Of a stretch of DNA of 64,000 bases, positions 36,550 to 45,054 are shown piece by piece. The stretch is from Paenibacillus sp. OVF10 (GTDB taxonomy: Bacteria > Bacillota > Bacilli > Paenibacillales > Paenibacillaceae): contig CP094668.1 in the NCBI GenBank assembly GCA_022836915.1, forward strand, positions 3,348,001 through 3,412,000, read 5' to 3'. The position numbers and the translations under genes were made by a program. Under the pieces are notes generated by a model. The model made no database searches and was not told the DNA's origin. It saw only the letters and a list, made by a program, of their open reading frames with translations. Every line of letters begins with the position of its first letter. Position 1 is the stretch's first letter.

Positions 36550-36595
36550 GACGAGTACCTAACATAGTATTGGATTTAACGAATGATGAATTTTT

Positions 36596-37539
36596 ATGGA
36601 GAAACAAAAGGATGGCGGAAAGTATGCGAGCCACAAGGGAGGGTTACATATCACTGAATTTAATGATCTCGAAAGAGAGATAAAACGAAATAAAGCGGAG
36701 AGCTGCATCATATACCGAGAAAACGCAATTCAATATGAATTTTATCGGAATCGAAAAACGAAAGAAAAACAACATAAAGTGAATTCAATTACAAAAAGTG
36801 TGCTCTCCACATTGGTGGGAATAGCTATACAACAGGGTTACATTGAGAATGAGGATATTCCAATTGTAAATTATTTTAACGATCTGGATGATAGCAAAAG
36901 GGGATTACGATTAATCATCTGTTAACGATGTCTTCGGGCTTGCACTTTCCAGGGAATGAAGCGATGATTCCATCTAGGAATTGGACGAAATTTGTTCTTG
37001 AACAACCTGTTGAATTCGAACCTGGAATCCAAATGAAATATAGTTGCGGTAGTTCGCATATACTTAGCGCCATATTGCAGAAGGCGACTGGTATGAACAC
37101 TTCGGAATTTGCAAGAAAGAACTTATTTGCACCTCTAGGTATTAACGATTTTCATTGGTATCAGGATACACAAGGGATTGCCATAGGTGGTTTTGGTTTA
37201 CGAATGAAAATTGAAGATATGCTGAAGTTTGGAATGTTATACGCTGAGAATGGGAAGTGGAATTCTAAACAACTCATCTCTGCTGACTGGATTGCTAGAA
37301 GTGTAAGTCCTTCTCTTACTTCCGAACCCTTATATAGCTACCACTGGCGCATAATGAAAAACATCAAGGAAGAAGACGCCGAAAATAAAACGTTTTATGC
37401 TATGGGTATGGGCGGTGGACGAGGGCAATATATCTTTGTTAACCAAAAGCGAGGATTGGTTGCGGTATTCACAACGATTATATCCGATGATAGCTTGTTA
37501 CCACTTCAATGGTTTAACAATTATATATTGACAGAATAG
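36596..37539 (+). CDS. Serine hydrolase, beta-lactamase/class C-like (one apparent frameshift)
   Basis: PF00144-type hydrolase (beta-lactamase/esterase fold). The SxxK motif is SITKSVL, the second motif region is MKYSCGSSHILSAIL (YSC where Y-S-S or Y-x-N is usual) and a C-terminal GMGGGRGQYIFV corresponds to the H/KxG strand. The frame ends after LRLII at 36925; the continuation HLLTMSSGLHFPG starts in the next frame, so a base is missing. No signal peptide, so a cytoplasmic esterase or D-aminopeptidase-like role is likelier than beta-lactam resistance. Ribosome binding site weak. Confidence 0.75.
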
Positions 37540-37559
37540 TTGTTTATGGGAGAGATAAC

Positions 37560-38026
37560 ATGAGCCACTGGTTTCATCTAGATGAACTTGATCCAGAGTT
37601 AATCAAATTTGCAGTTATGATCGCGAAATACAATAATAAATTCATAATTATAAAAAATAGGAAAAGAGGAGGTTGGGAGATCCCAGGAGGCAACAAAGAA
37701 ATAGGGAAACAATTTTACACACGGCAAGTCGAGAACTCTATGAAGAGACAGGGGCAGTACGCTTCGAATTAATACCTTATGGTGTATATGAATGGAATGG
37801 GAGCTTTGGTATGGTTTCTTATGCTGAGGTTAAATTGCTGGAGAGCTTACCGGAGTCTGAAATTGATGAAATAAAGCTTGTGGATGTATTACCAGAAGGG
37901 ATGAACTTTGGAGATATGTTTTATCATTTCTCAGACAGATGGGATGGACTTGAGAACCATAAGTTTAAGAAATACACTATCGAAATAAATCATTTGAATG
38001 AGTTACCTGAAATTAAAATAAGCTGA
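37560..38026 (+). CDS. Nudix hydrolase (one apparent frameshift)
   Basis: Nudix protein of about 155 aa. KFIIIKNRKRGGWEIPGGNKEIG is followed by a break near 37707 (GGGAAACA); one added G restores ETILHTASRELYEETGAV, giving the full box G...E......RELYEETG. The N-terminal HLDELDPELIKFAVMIAKYN and the C-terminal acidic tail resemble MutT-like YtkD-type proteins. AGAGATAACA precedes ATG 37560. Substrate unknown. Confidence 0.78.
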
Positions 38027-38059
38027 TTTAAGTATCACGAAAGAACAATAGCCGTTCCA

Positions 38060-38158
38060 ATGGATATGTCAAAACTAATTGAAGAGAACAAGGAATACAC
38101 TATTTTGTACGATAAAAGAGTTTTTGATAAATACAGACTTCGATCTATAAAACCATAG
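38060..38158 (+). CDS. Short ORF or relic, 32 aa
   Basis: MDMSKLIEENKEYTILYDKRV followed by a basic tail (FDKYRLRSIKP). Charged, helical-looking, without a Shine-Dalgarno. It may be a small protein or the end of a lost gene. Not recognised. Confidence 0.25.
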   Translation: MDMSKLIEENKEYTILYDKRVFDKYRLRSIKP

Positions 38159-38186
38159 GTCTTAGAAATAATATGTGGAAAGAGAG

Positions 38187-38732
38187 ATGGCAACGATCAT
38201 GATAACGTATAGAACGTTGACCCTGAATGATGTGAACCAGCTGCAGGAAATAGATCGCTCGGAACATATTGATCTCATCTATGAAATGAGAGGGAACCGA
38301 TTGGTTGAGCTTGAACAAAATCATGAGTGCTCAAACTGGGATGAGATGCTTTTGAAGGAGATTCAAAATCGATATGTCTATGAATTAGAACAAGGTGGCA
38401 TGGCGTATGGCGCGTTTCTTGACGATCAATTAATAGGATTTGGTGTGCTGGCACATCAATATAGAGGAAAAGGACGAAATCAATTACAAGTTGACTTGAT
38501 GTATGTCTCACGTGGGTACAGAAGACAAGGCGTTGGAAAACGTATTCTAAACGTGTTAGGTGAAGAGGCTAAGAAACGTGGCGCACAGTATCTGTATATC
38601 TCCTCCACAGAGACGAAATCAGCGGTATCCTTTTATAGAAGTCAGGGCAGTCAGATTGCAAGCGAGATTGATCAAGAACTTTATGACAAAGAGCCGAAAG
38701 ATATACACATGATAAAGGAGCTGGGCCCATGA
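38187..38732 (+). CDS. GNAT acetyltransferase, about 181 aa
   Basis: VDLMYVSRGYRRQGVGKRIL (acetyl-CoA loop RRQGVG, around residues 107-120) and SAVSFYRSQGSQ form the GNAT core. The N-terminal half (YRTLTLNDVNQLQEIDRSEH) is family-typical. Start uncertain among 38187 and 38199; AAAGAGAG precedes the former. The stop overlaps the next gene's start (ATGA), so the two are translated together. Substrate unknown. Confidence 0.8.
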   Translation: MATIMITYRTLTLNDVNQLQEIDRSEHIDLIYEMRGNRLVELEQNHECSNWDEMLLKEIQNRYVYELEQGGMAYGAFLDDQLIGFGVLAHQYRGKGRNQLQVDLMYVSRGYRRQGVGKRILNVLGEEAKKRGAQYLYISSTETKSAVSFYRSQGSQIASEIDQELYDKEPKDIHMIKELGP

Positions 38733-39364
38733 CAACGGTTGGGATACTCGGAACCATTCATAATCCAGAACTCAGAGAGCGATATCATTGTTCCCTTTCC
38801 CTTTACAAGGATGTGATCACTGAGTTTAAACCAGATCTCATTTGTGGTGAAGTTCATCCGCAGAGTTGGTTGAGGTACCTGAAGGACAAACATGATAGAG
38901 GATACTGGGGAGAACCAGCTAGTGAGTATTGGGAATTGGTCTTCCCTTTATGCGAGGAGCATAACATCCCATTTGTTCCTATTGACTGGTTTGAATTGGA
39001 TGTGTGGAATGCTTTTGATCCATTCAACGGTTATTCGGGCGTGGAACGCCAAGAACTTGAACAACGGGATGATCATTGGTTTGCAGAGCAAATGGAGACG
39101 TATCAGTTTGGCGAGATTCCTTTTAATTCAAAGGAGTTCGATCGTGTAACCAGACAAAAATATGAATGGTTGCATCAGGTAAACGCGAAGGCACAGAACT
39201 TTCGCTGGGTTGTCCGTAATCAGATTATGATTCAAAGAGTCAAAAATACAATTGAAGCTCATCCAGGAAAACGAATCCTCTGTATCGTTGGAGCCGATCA
39301 CAATTACATCTTCCAAGAAGAGCTAATGATAGAACCCGTTGAATTGTTGTATCCGTTACGATAA
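38729..39364 (+). CDS. TraB/EreA-like putative hydrolase, 211 aa
   Basis: Pattern of the TraB/PrgY-EreA-Tiki fold: GTIHNPELRERYH near the N-terminus (GTxHN), FKPDLICGEVHPQSW (GExH), a late RILCIVGADHNYIF (GxDH). These conserved Glu/His positions form the putative metal site in that superfamily. The protein carries no signal peptide or membrane helix. Co-translated with the GNAT upstream. Function unknown; erythromycin esterase activity should not be assumed. Confidence 0.6.
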   Translation: MTTVGILGTIHNPELRERYHCSLSLYKDVITEFKPDLICGEVHPQSWLRYLKDKHDRGYWGEPASEYWELVFPLCEEHNIPFVPIDWFELDVWNAFDPFNGYSGVERQELEQRDDHWFAEQMETYQFGEIPFNSKEFDRVTRQKYEWLHQVNAKAQNFRWVVRNQIMIQRVKNTIEAHPGKRILCIVGADHNYIFQEELMIEPVELLYPLR

Positions 39365-39415
39365 AGAAATCGCTGGTAGAATTACAAATGAAACTTATTA
39401 TTTAAGGAGCATTAC

Positions 39416-40444
39416 ATGCGAAACAAAATACGTAAAACACTCAAATACAGCATACTTAGTATTATACTAATGGTTATAGTAGCTCTGATATTTCCCACAT
39501 GGACACCCAAAATTAAAGGTGAAAACAGTATCAGCATGTTAGAGCAGGTCGAAATTAACGGTACAGGACATGAAGTCATGATCAGGGGTGTTGATCGGAC
39601 TAACCCTATCCTGATTTTTGTGCATGGCGGGCCGGGATGCTCGGAGATTCCGTACGTAAGGAAGTATCAGAAAGAGCTTGAGCAACACTTCACGGTGGTG
39701 CATTACGATCAACGTGGGAGTGGGAAGTCCTATCACTTTTTTGAGGATTACTCGAATCTGACAACAGATTTATTAGTAGATGATTTGTTAGCGTTAAGGG
39801 ATTATGTATCTAAGGAGTTAGGTCAAGAGAAGGTTATATTAATTGGTCATTCATTTGGTACATACATCGGGATGAAAGCTGCGGCTAAAGAACCCGCTCA
39901 GTTTCACGCTTATATAGGCATTGGACAGATGGCTAATACACTTCAGAGCGAACTGGAAAGTTTGGAGTACACGTACGAGCAAGCAAAACAAGCCGGTAAT
40001 GCAGAGGACGTTAAAAAACTGGAGCTAATTCGCAGCTCGATCGAGCAAGGAAAGGAACTTACGCCTAGAATTTTGTTGCAAAAGTACGGTGGTGCAGCCA
40101 GACTCATCAACGAGAATAGAGATTATATTTCAGGATTCCTTTTAAATCCCGAATATAATGGGCTGGATATGATTCGCTTTTATACAGGGATGTTCAGTTC
40201 ACAAGACATCTTACTGAAGGAAGCATTTGATCAAAATTTGCCTGATATTGTTGATCATCTGGAGATTCCTACCTATTTTGTAACGGGTAAATATGATTAT
40301 ATGACTACTGCGAATGCAGCACGTGATTATTTTGACGTATTGAATGCACCGATCAAAGACTTCATTGTATTCAACGAGTCGGCGCATTACCCACAGTTTG
40401 AGGAGAAAGAAGAATTCGTAAAGTGGTTAAATGAGCTATTTTAA
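39416..40444 (+). CDS. Alpha/beta hydrolase, proline-iminopeptidase-like, membrane-anchored
   Basis: An N-terminal membrane helix (residues about 12-30, YSILSIILMVIVALIF) leads to an alpha/beta-hydrolase domain: LIFVHGGPGCSE (oxyanion loop), VHYDQRGSGKS, LIGHSFGTYIG (nucleophile Ser), TYFVTGKYDYMT (Asp), NESAHYPQFEE (His). The HGGPG and DQRGxGxS pair is characteristic of the S33 peptidase/proline iminopeptidase family. 342 aa. The active domain probably faces outside. AAGGAGC upstream. Substrate unknown. Confidence 0.85.
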   Translation: MRNKIRKTLKYSILSIILMVIVALIFPTWTPKIKGENSISMLEQVEINGTGHEVMIRGVDRTNPILIFVHGGPGCSEIPYVRKYQKELEQHFTVVHYDQRGSGKSYHFFEDYSNLTTDLLVDDLLALRDYVSKELGQEKVILIGHSFGTYIGMKAAAKEPAQFHAYIGIGQMANTLQSELESLEYTYEQAKQAGNAEDVKKLELIRSSIEQGKELTPRILLQKYGGAARLINENRDYISGFLLNPEYNGLDMIRFYTGMFSSQDILLKEAFDQNLPDIVDHLEIPTYFVTGKYDYMTTANAARDYFDVLNAPIKDFIVFNESAHYPQFEEKEEFVKWLNELF

Positions 40445-40470
40445 GATGCATTGAAAGGAGCAAGATCATA

Positions 40471-40887
40471 TTGTTAAGTGAATTCATTGAGCTTGAAGAA
40501 GAGAGTGATGAGAGTTACCGGTGTTACACTCTGCAAAATACAGTGCAAATATTTAAACATTGCATACAGGATGAGGATTTAAATGACGTCCGAATATATG
40601 TGTCCACAAATACACCGTTAGATTCAGTTGTTCATAAAATAGAAGACTATATTAAGTGGTTTTCAACTTGTGAGACTGTCTTTCGAGAATATTATGAGAA
40701 TGAACTTCAGGAAAAAGTACAACAGAATTGGTTTAATGAGATTGAAGTCTATCGTGTGGATATCACATTTAACGGTATAACCGACTACGGCGCAACAATA
40801 TCTTGCGGAGATAATATCCTGCGCGATCACATCATGATTATTGATTTTGATAGAGAACAAATTCTAGCAATCCACTTAAATGGATAG
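40471..40887 (+). CDS. Hypothetical protein with DUF2004/DUF2262-like C-terminus
   Basis: 138 aa from TTG 40471 (AAAGGAGCAAG upstream). The second half IEVYRVDITFNGITDYGATI, SCGDNILRDHIMIIDFDREQI and HLNG resembles the last strands of DUF2004/DUF2262-like proteins often tied to phage or immunity contexts. The first half is helical and acidic. Follows the hydrolase gene by 26 bp. Function unknown. Confidence 0.5.
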   Translation: MLSEFIELEEESDESYRCYTLQNTVQIFKHCIQDEDLNDVRIYVSTNTPLDSVVHKIEDYIKWFSTCETVFREYYENELQEKVQQNWFNEIEVYRVDITFNGITDYGATISCGDNILRDHIMIIDFDREQILAIHLNG

Positions 40888-41093
40888 ATGGATTATTTTG
40901 TAGTAAATAGTCACAAAAAACAACAAAGATATCGATTTATTTTCCATAAATGTGTTATTATGTTGTTGTTGGGCGAAAAATTCATTTGTTTGATCGATAG
41001 GGAGAGGAGGCACGTATTCTCGAATCATTCAATCTGTATGATAGATTAACTGCACTGCTTGTTAAAAATAATAGAATAAGCGGAGGTATGGTT

Positions 41094-42281
41094 ATGTTCA
41101 AAAAATGGAAGAAGTTTGGCATCAGCAGCTTGGCACTGGTATTAGTGGCTGCGGTAGCCTTTACCGGATGGAGCGCTAAAGCATCAGCAGCTGACGCTTC
41201 GCAAATAGTATCTGAGATGGGTGCAGGATGGAATCTCGGCAATCAGCTGGAAGCAGCGGTGAACGGTACACCGAATGAGACAGCTTGGGGCAATCCTACG
41301 GTAACTCCAGAGTTAATCAAAAAGGTAAAAGCGGCAGGATTCAAATCCATTCGTATTCCCGTTTCCTATTTGAACAACATTGGAAGCGCTCCCAATTATA
41401 CAATCAATGCGGCATGGCTGAATCGAATTCAGCAAGTCGTGGACTACGCGTACAATGAAGGTCTGTATGTGATCATCAATATTCATGGTGATGGGTATAA
41501 TTCCGTACAGGGTGGATGGCTGCTCGTGAATGGTGGCAATCAGGCTGCCATTAAGGAAAAATATAAAAAGGTGTGGCAGCAGATTGCCACCAAGTTTAGC
41601 AACTACAATGATCGCCTTATTTTCGAATCCATGAACGAAGTATTCGATGGTAACTATGGCAATCCAAACTCGGCGTATTACGCCAATCTGAACGCATACA
41701 ATCAAATCTTCGTGGATACGGTTCGTCAGACTGGTGGTAACAACAATGCCAGATGGTTGCTGATTCCAGGCTGGAATACCAATATTGACTACACTGTTGG
41801 TAATTATGGCTTTGCTCTTCCTACAGATAATTACAGATCCTCGGCTATTCCTAGTTCGCAAAAGAGAATCATGATCTCGGCACACTATTACTCTCCGTGG
41901 GATTTTGCAGGTGAGGAAAACGGTAATATCACACAGTGGGGTGCAACTTCTACGAATCCTGCCAAGAAGTCTACATGGGGACAAGAGGATTATCTTGAAT
42001 CGCAGTTCAAGTCCATGTACGACAAATTTGTAACTCAGGGCTATCCTGTAGTGATTGGTGAGTTCGGTTCTATTGATAAAACGTCCTACGATTCCAGCAA
42101 CAATGTATATCGTGCTGCATACGCAAAAGCAGTTACCGCAAAAGCTAAAAAATACAAAATGGTTCCTGTTTATTGGGATAACGGGCATAACGGTCAACAT
42201 GGATTCGCATTGTTTAACCGTTCGAACAATACCGTGACGCAGCAAAATATCATTAATGCAATCATGCAAGGTATGCAATAA
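41094..42281 (+). CDS. Secreted GH5 endoglucanase, about 395 aa
   Basis: Extracellular glycoside hydrolase family 5. Signal peptide residues 1-32 (ends AKASAADAS). Catalytic domain: MGAGWNLGNQLEA, ETAWGNPTVTPELIKKVKAA, SIRIPVSYL, LIFESMNEVFDGNYG (Glu acid/base, NE motif), VIGEFGSID (Glu nucleophile) and YKMVPVYWDNGHNGQHGF. Subfamily 4-like pattern in the N-terminal part; target probably beta-1,4-glucan or xyloglucan. ATG 41094 is chosen as GGAGG abuts ATG 41088. About 200 bp of leader precede it, with TATTAT at 40956. No CBM. Confidence 0.9.
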   Translation: MFKKWKKFGISSLALVLVAAVAFTGWSAKASAADASQIVSEMGAGWNLGNQLEAAVNGTPNETAWGNPTVTPELIKKVKAAGFKSIRIPVSYLNNIGSAPNYTINAAWLNRIQQVVDYAYNEGLYVIINIHGDGYNSVQGGWLLVNGGNQAAIKEKYKKVWQQIATKFSNYNDRLIFESMNEVFDGNYGNPNSAYYANLNAYNQIFVDTVRQTGGNNNARWLLIPGWNTNIDYTVGNYGFALPTDNYRSSAIPSSQKRIMISAHYYSPWDFAGEENGNITQWGATSTNPAKKSTWGQEDYLESQFKSMYDKFVTQGYPVVIGEFGSIDKTSYDSSNNVYRAAYAKAVTAKAKKYKMVPVYWDNGHNGQHGFALFNRSNNTVTQQNIINAIMQGMQ

Positions 42282-42305
42282 TTTACTGTCTATCAGCATC
42301 CGTGC

Positions 42306-42343
42306 AAACGGTGTGTTCCTTCAAAAGGGACATGCCGTTTTTT
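42306..42343 (+). terminator. Rho-independent terminator after GH5 gene
   Basis: AAACGGTGTGTTCC pairs with GGGACATGCCGTTT around a short loop and is followed by TTT, 25 bp past the stop. Confidence 0.75.
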
Positions 42344-42485
42344 GTGCTACCCTGAGATAAAGTTGAACAACATTTACCAATGCATTTTACATAAGCCACA
42401 TACAGAATTCATTAAATCCCACACTAGCTTTTATATACTTAATTTGCTTGATATAGCGAACTAAAAGGACTAGGTGGTAGACAGA

Positions 42486-43023
42486 ATGTTAAAAAGCGTG
42501 ATTTGCAGGAATGCCTTTCACTGTACAGCTTAATGATGGACCCCGCAGTTTCTCCTTACGTTCGTTATCAATGCCAATCGTATGAGGAATATCTATTCCT
42601 GACCAAACAATTGATGGCCGAAGAAGAACAGAAGACAGTGATTTCCCGAACAATTTTGAATGAAACAGGGCAGCCTATTGGAACCATTGATCTATATCAT
42701 ATTGAGCATCAAACCGGTTTTTTAGCCACTTGGATTGGTTCACCGTTTTTGGAAATGGGTATAGCCAAAGAGCCAAATCAGCCTTCTTTGTTGAACTATT
42801 TCTGGAACATGGGATTGAAACGGTATTTATGAAGATACGCAAGCAAAATATAAGATCCAGAAAAGCCGTACAAAAACTGCCTTATGTGAAATTAGCCAAT
42901 GATGTGTATCCAGATGTATATCAACAGATCAACATGAATGAACAGATGTATGATCTGTATTATGTTGGACAGTCTGCCTTTTTCGAAAATAGTATGGATC
43001 TGCACCAAGTGGTAGCTACGTAA
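42486..43023 (+). CDS. GNAT acetyltransferase, RimJ/RimL-like (two apparent frameshifts)
   Basis: Reconstructed in three steps: MLK, then after a missing A (A5 run near 42493) RDLQECLSLYSLMMDPAVSPYV with YEEYLFLTKQLM, then after a second break near 42755 NGYSQRAKSAFFVELFLEHGIE and KIRKQNIRSRKAVQKLPYVKL. This order is that of small RimJ/RimL-type GNATs (YkwB-like), where GYxQxAK forms the acetyl-CoA loop. Total length fits two missing bases. No Shine-Dalgarno of note. Substrate unknown. Confidence 0.65.
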
Positions 43024-43042
43024 CTTATTCAGAGAGCATAAA

Positions 43043-43072
43043 CAGCGGCGTCAGAGATGACGGCGCTATTTG
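43043..43072 (+). terminator. Possible weak terminator
   Basis: AGCGGCGTCA pairs imperfectly with TGACGGCGCT and is followed by ATTTGC. No clear T run. Confidence 0.35.
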
Positions 43073-43198
43073 CTATGATGAGATTGAAAATGGTACATAT
43101 TTGGACATAAATGCAGGAATATGGAATAGAGAATCGAAAGTCACATAAGTAGATAAAGCGTATGCAGTATTGTGTGCGGTTAATGTAGGAGGCGTGAT

Positions 43199-43474
43199 AT
43201 GAACAATATCAACAAGATTTTGGGTGTAATTCTCATGCTTGGCAGTGTGTTTATTTCGACAATGGAGCGAATCTCAATACGAGTATCTGTCGCTATAGTA
43301 GAAGCAGGATATGCTTCAGGAGGGACTAACGTGCCACAGTTTGCTCAGATGAACGAGCATCCAACAGGTTTACTCGTATACTTCATGTTCTTTGTTGGAT
43401 TCATACTATTGGTCGCGGGATTCCCGGGGAGTTATAAGAAAAATCGTAATCATGGGCATAGCAAGGAAGTTTAG
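43199..43474 (+). CDS. Small membrane protein, 91 aa
   Basis: One hydrophobic segment at residues 6-20 (ILGVILMLGSVFIST) and another at 58-75 (YFMFFVGFILLVAGF) around a polar loop, with a basic C-terminus (SYKKNRNHGHSK). TAGGAGGCG precedes the ATG. The layout resembles the small membrane protein at 17840. Function unknown. Confidence 0.6.
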   Translation: MNNINKILGVILMLGSVFISTMERISIRVSVAIVEAGYASGGTNVPQFAQMNEHPTGLLVYFMFFVGFILLVAGFPGSYKKNRNHGHSKEV

Positions 43475-43485
43475 CTTGAGGAGGG

Positions 43486-44285
43486 ATGAAAGTGGCCAAA
43501 CAGGAGGAAGTGTTATCGGGAGGTAATGTGAATAAGGTCGTCAGAATAGGTGAGACGGTTCGCCGGCATGCGAAACCAAATCCATATGTGATTGAATTGC
43601 TTTTACATCTCGAAAAAGTTGGTTATGATCATGCCCCTCGATTTCTGGGAATAGATGAACAGGGAGAGAAACGCTCTCTTACCTCGAAGGCATCGTTCCA
43701 GGCAATGATTATCCTGATCTAGAAGAGTATATGTGGTCAGACGAATCTCTGATTGAAGTCGCGAAACTGTTGAGAAGTTACCATGATGCGACCGTTGGAT
43801 TTACAACAACATCAGTATCAACGAACAGATATCCAGGCCTAACTGAAGATGAAGTTGTATGTCATAACGATTTTGCGCCGTATAATGTGGTGTACAAGGA
43901 TGGCCGTCCTCATGGCATTATTGATTTTGATATGGCGGGTCCAGGTCCGCGAATGTGGGATATCGCCTATGTCTTGTATACATCCGTTCCACTCGCAGAA
44001 TTTTCACCAAAGATGGACGGAAAGGGTGTAATGCCATACGATAGCGAGGCGCACGGAACTGTTCGAAAAGAACGGATTGCCTTATTCATGGCTACGTACG
44101 GGCTGAGTGTTCCAGCAGATCTGAAGGATTGGGTCATATCCCGTATCCGTTTCATGTGTAAAACACTGACTGATCGTGCGGCTGATGGAGATGTCGCTTT
44201 TATGAAGATGGTCGAAGAGGGTCATCTGGCCCACTATGAAAAAGAGCTAACCTTTCTTGAAAAGCATTTTGATGAATGGACTTAA
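43486..44285 (+). CDS. Aminoglycoside phosphotransferase-family kinase (one apparent frameshift)
   Basis: APH/choline-kinase-like phosphotransferase. The N-lobe has VVRIGETVRRHAKPN...VIELLLHLEKVGYDHAPRFLG; the frame breaks near 43673 and resumes as RETLSYLEGIVPGNDYPDL. Catalytic loop VCHNDFAPYNVVY (HxDxxxxN), metal site GIIDFDMAGPGPRMWDIAY. About 267 aa. ATG 43486 abuts GAGGAGGG, so GTG 43492 may be the real start. Whether it acts on drugs is unknown; many soil homologues act on metabolites. Confidence 0.82.
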
Positions 44286-44305
44286 ATTAGGGAGTGAATT
44301 CCACA

Positions 44306-44727
44306 ATGTACAAACCAAAAACAACCGTAACAGACCAAAGTGTCATTGCATTTATTGAACAGATAGAACATCCGAAAAAAGGGAGGATGCCTATCAATTA
44401 TTGGATATCTTCACGCAGACAACAGGTTATGAAGCAAAAATGTGGGGACCGAGTATTATTGGATTCGGTACATATCATTACAAGTATGATTCAGGTCACG
44501 AAGGCGATGCACCACTGGTGGGTTTTTCACCCCGAAAAGCAAAGATCAGTTTATATTTTGCCACAGGTGATAACAAAAGAGCGGATCTGCTAAAGGACTT
44601 TGGAAAACATACGACGGGCAAAGCTTGTGTCTACATTAACAAAGTAGCAGACATTCAAGTGGATGTTTTAAAAGCGTTAATCATGCAGTCTGTCCAGTTT
44701 TTAAAAGAAACCTATCCTAATCAATAA
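44306..44727 (+). CDS. DUF1801 family protein (one apparent frameshift)
   Basis: YdhG/DUF1801-like protein of about 140 aa. MYKPKTTVTDQSVIAFIEQI and HPKK are followed by a missing A in an A6 run near 44378; the frame resumes EDAYQLLDIFTQTTGYEAKM, then WGPSIIGFGTYHYKYDSGHE, PRKAKISLYFATGD and YINKVADIQVDVL. All DUF1801 landmarks are present in order. GGGAGTG precedes ATG 44306. Function unknown; a fold related to frataxin-like iron binding has been proposed for the family. Confidence 0.8.
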
Positions 44728-44774
44728 CTCTGCAAGCTATCAATCCGTTACCATAAAAGAGATTAGTGAGGGAC

Positions 44775-44939
44775 GGGCTTATATTATGGCTTGGGTTATC
44801 AAAACTTGAAAAATATCCACATACGTATAATTATCAAAATTTAAATGCAGAGAATGCAGAACGACAATATAAAAATGCTCGTATCATGGTTAATATCATG
44901 AAAGCTGAAATAACCCTATTTTTATGTATATCAGTTTGA
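44775..44939 (+). pseudogene. DUF1648-domain membrane protein fragment
   Basis: An open frame GLILWLGLSKLEKYPHTYNY followed by ENAERQYKNARIMVNIMKAE and TLFLCISV resembles the middle of DUF1648 membrane proteins (LSKLEKHPHxYNYP...NAERQYKNAR). Both ends of such a protein are missing. The remainder of 44,728-45,054 holds only a terminator. Confidence 0.55.
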
Positions 44940-44994
44940 TTATCATTGGTTTTTCCAGTGAAAGAGTGGCTAGTTGAAATGGACTCTTTAAAGG

Positions 44995-45044
44995 CATTGG
45001 AGTACCCCTAGAATTCATGAGAAATCCCAGGGGGTATTCCAATG
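44995..45044. terminator. Strong bidirectional terminator
   Basis: CATTGGAGTACCCCT pairs with AGGGGGTATTCCAATG (one mismatch), then GTGTTTT. It ends the minus-strand FAD oxidoreductase and the plus-strand genes. Confidence 0.75.
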
Positions 45045-45054
45045 TGTTTTGCGT

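Noticed and set aside
36596..37539. Calling this gene a beta-lactam resistance determinant
   Set aside because: It has the SxxK fold motif but no signal peptide and an unusual YSC second motif; a cytoplasmic esterase-like enzyme is more likely.
41313..42299. 328-codon open frame on - opposite the GH5 gene
   Set aside because: The plus-strand frame has signal peptide, GH5 motifs and ribosome binding site; the minus frame shows no domain or start signal and is a codon-bias shadow.
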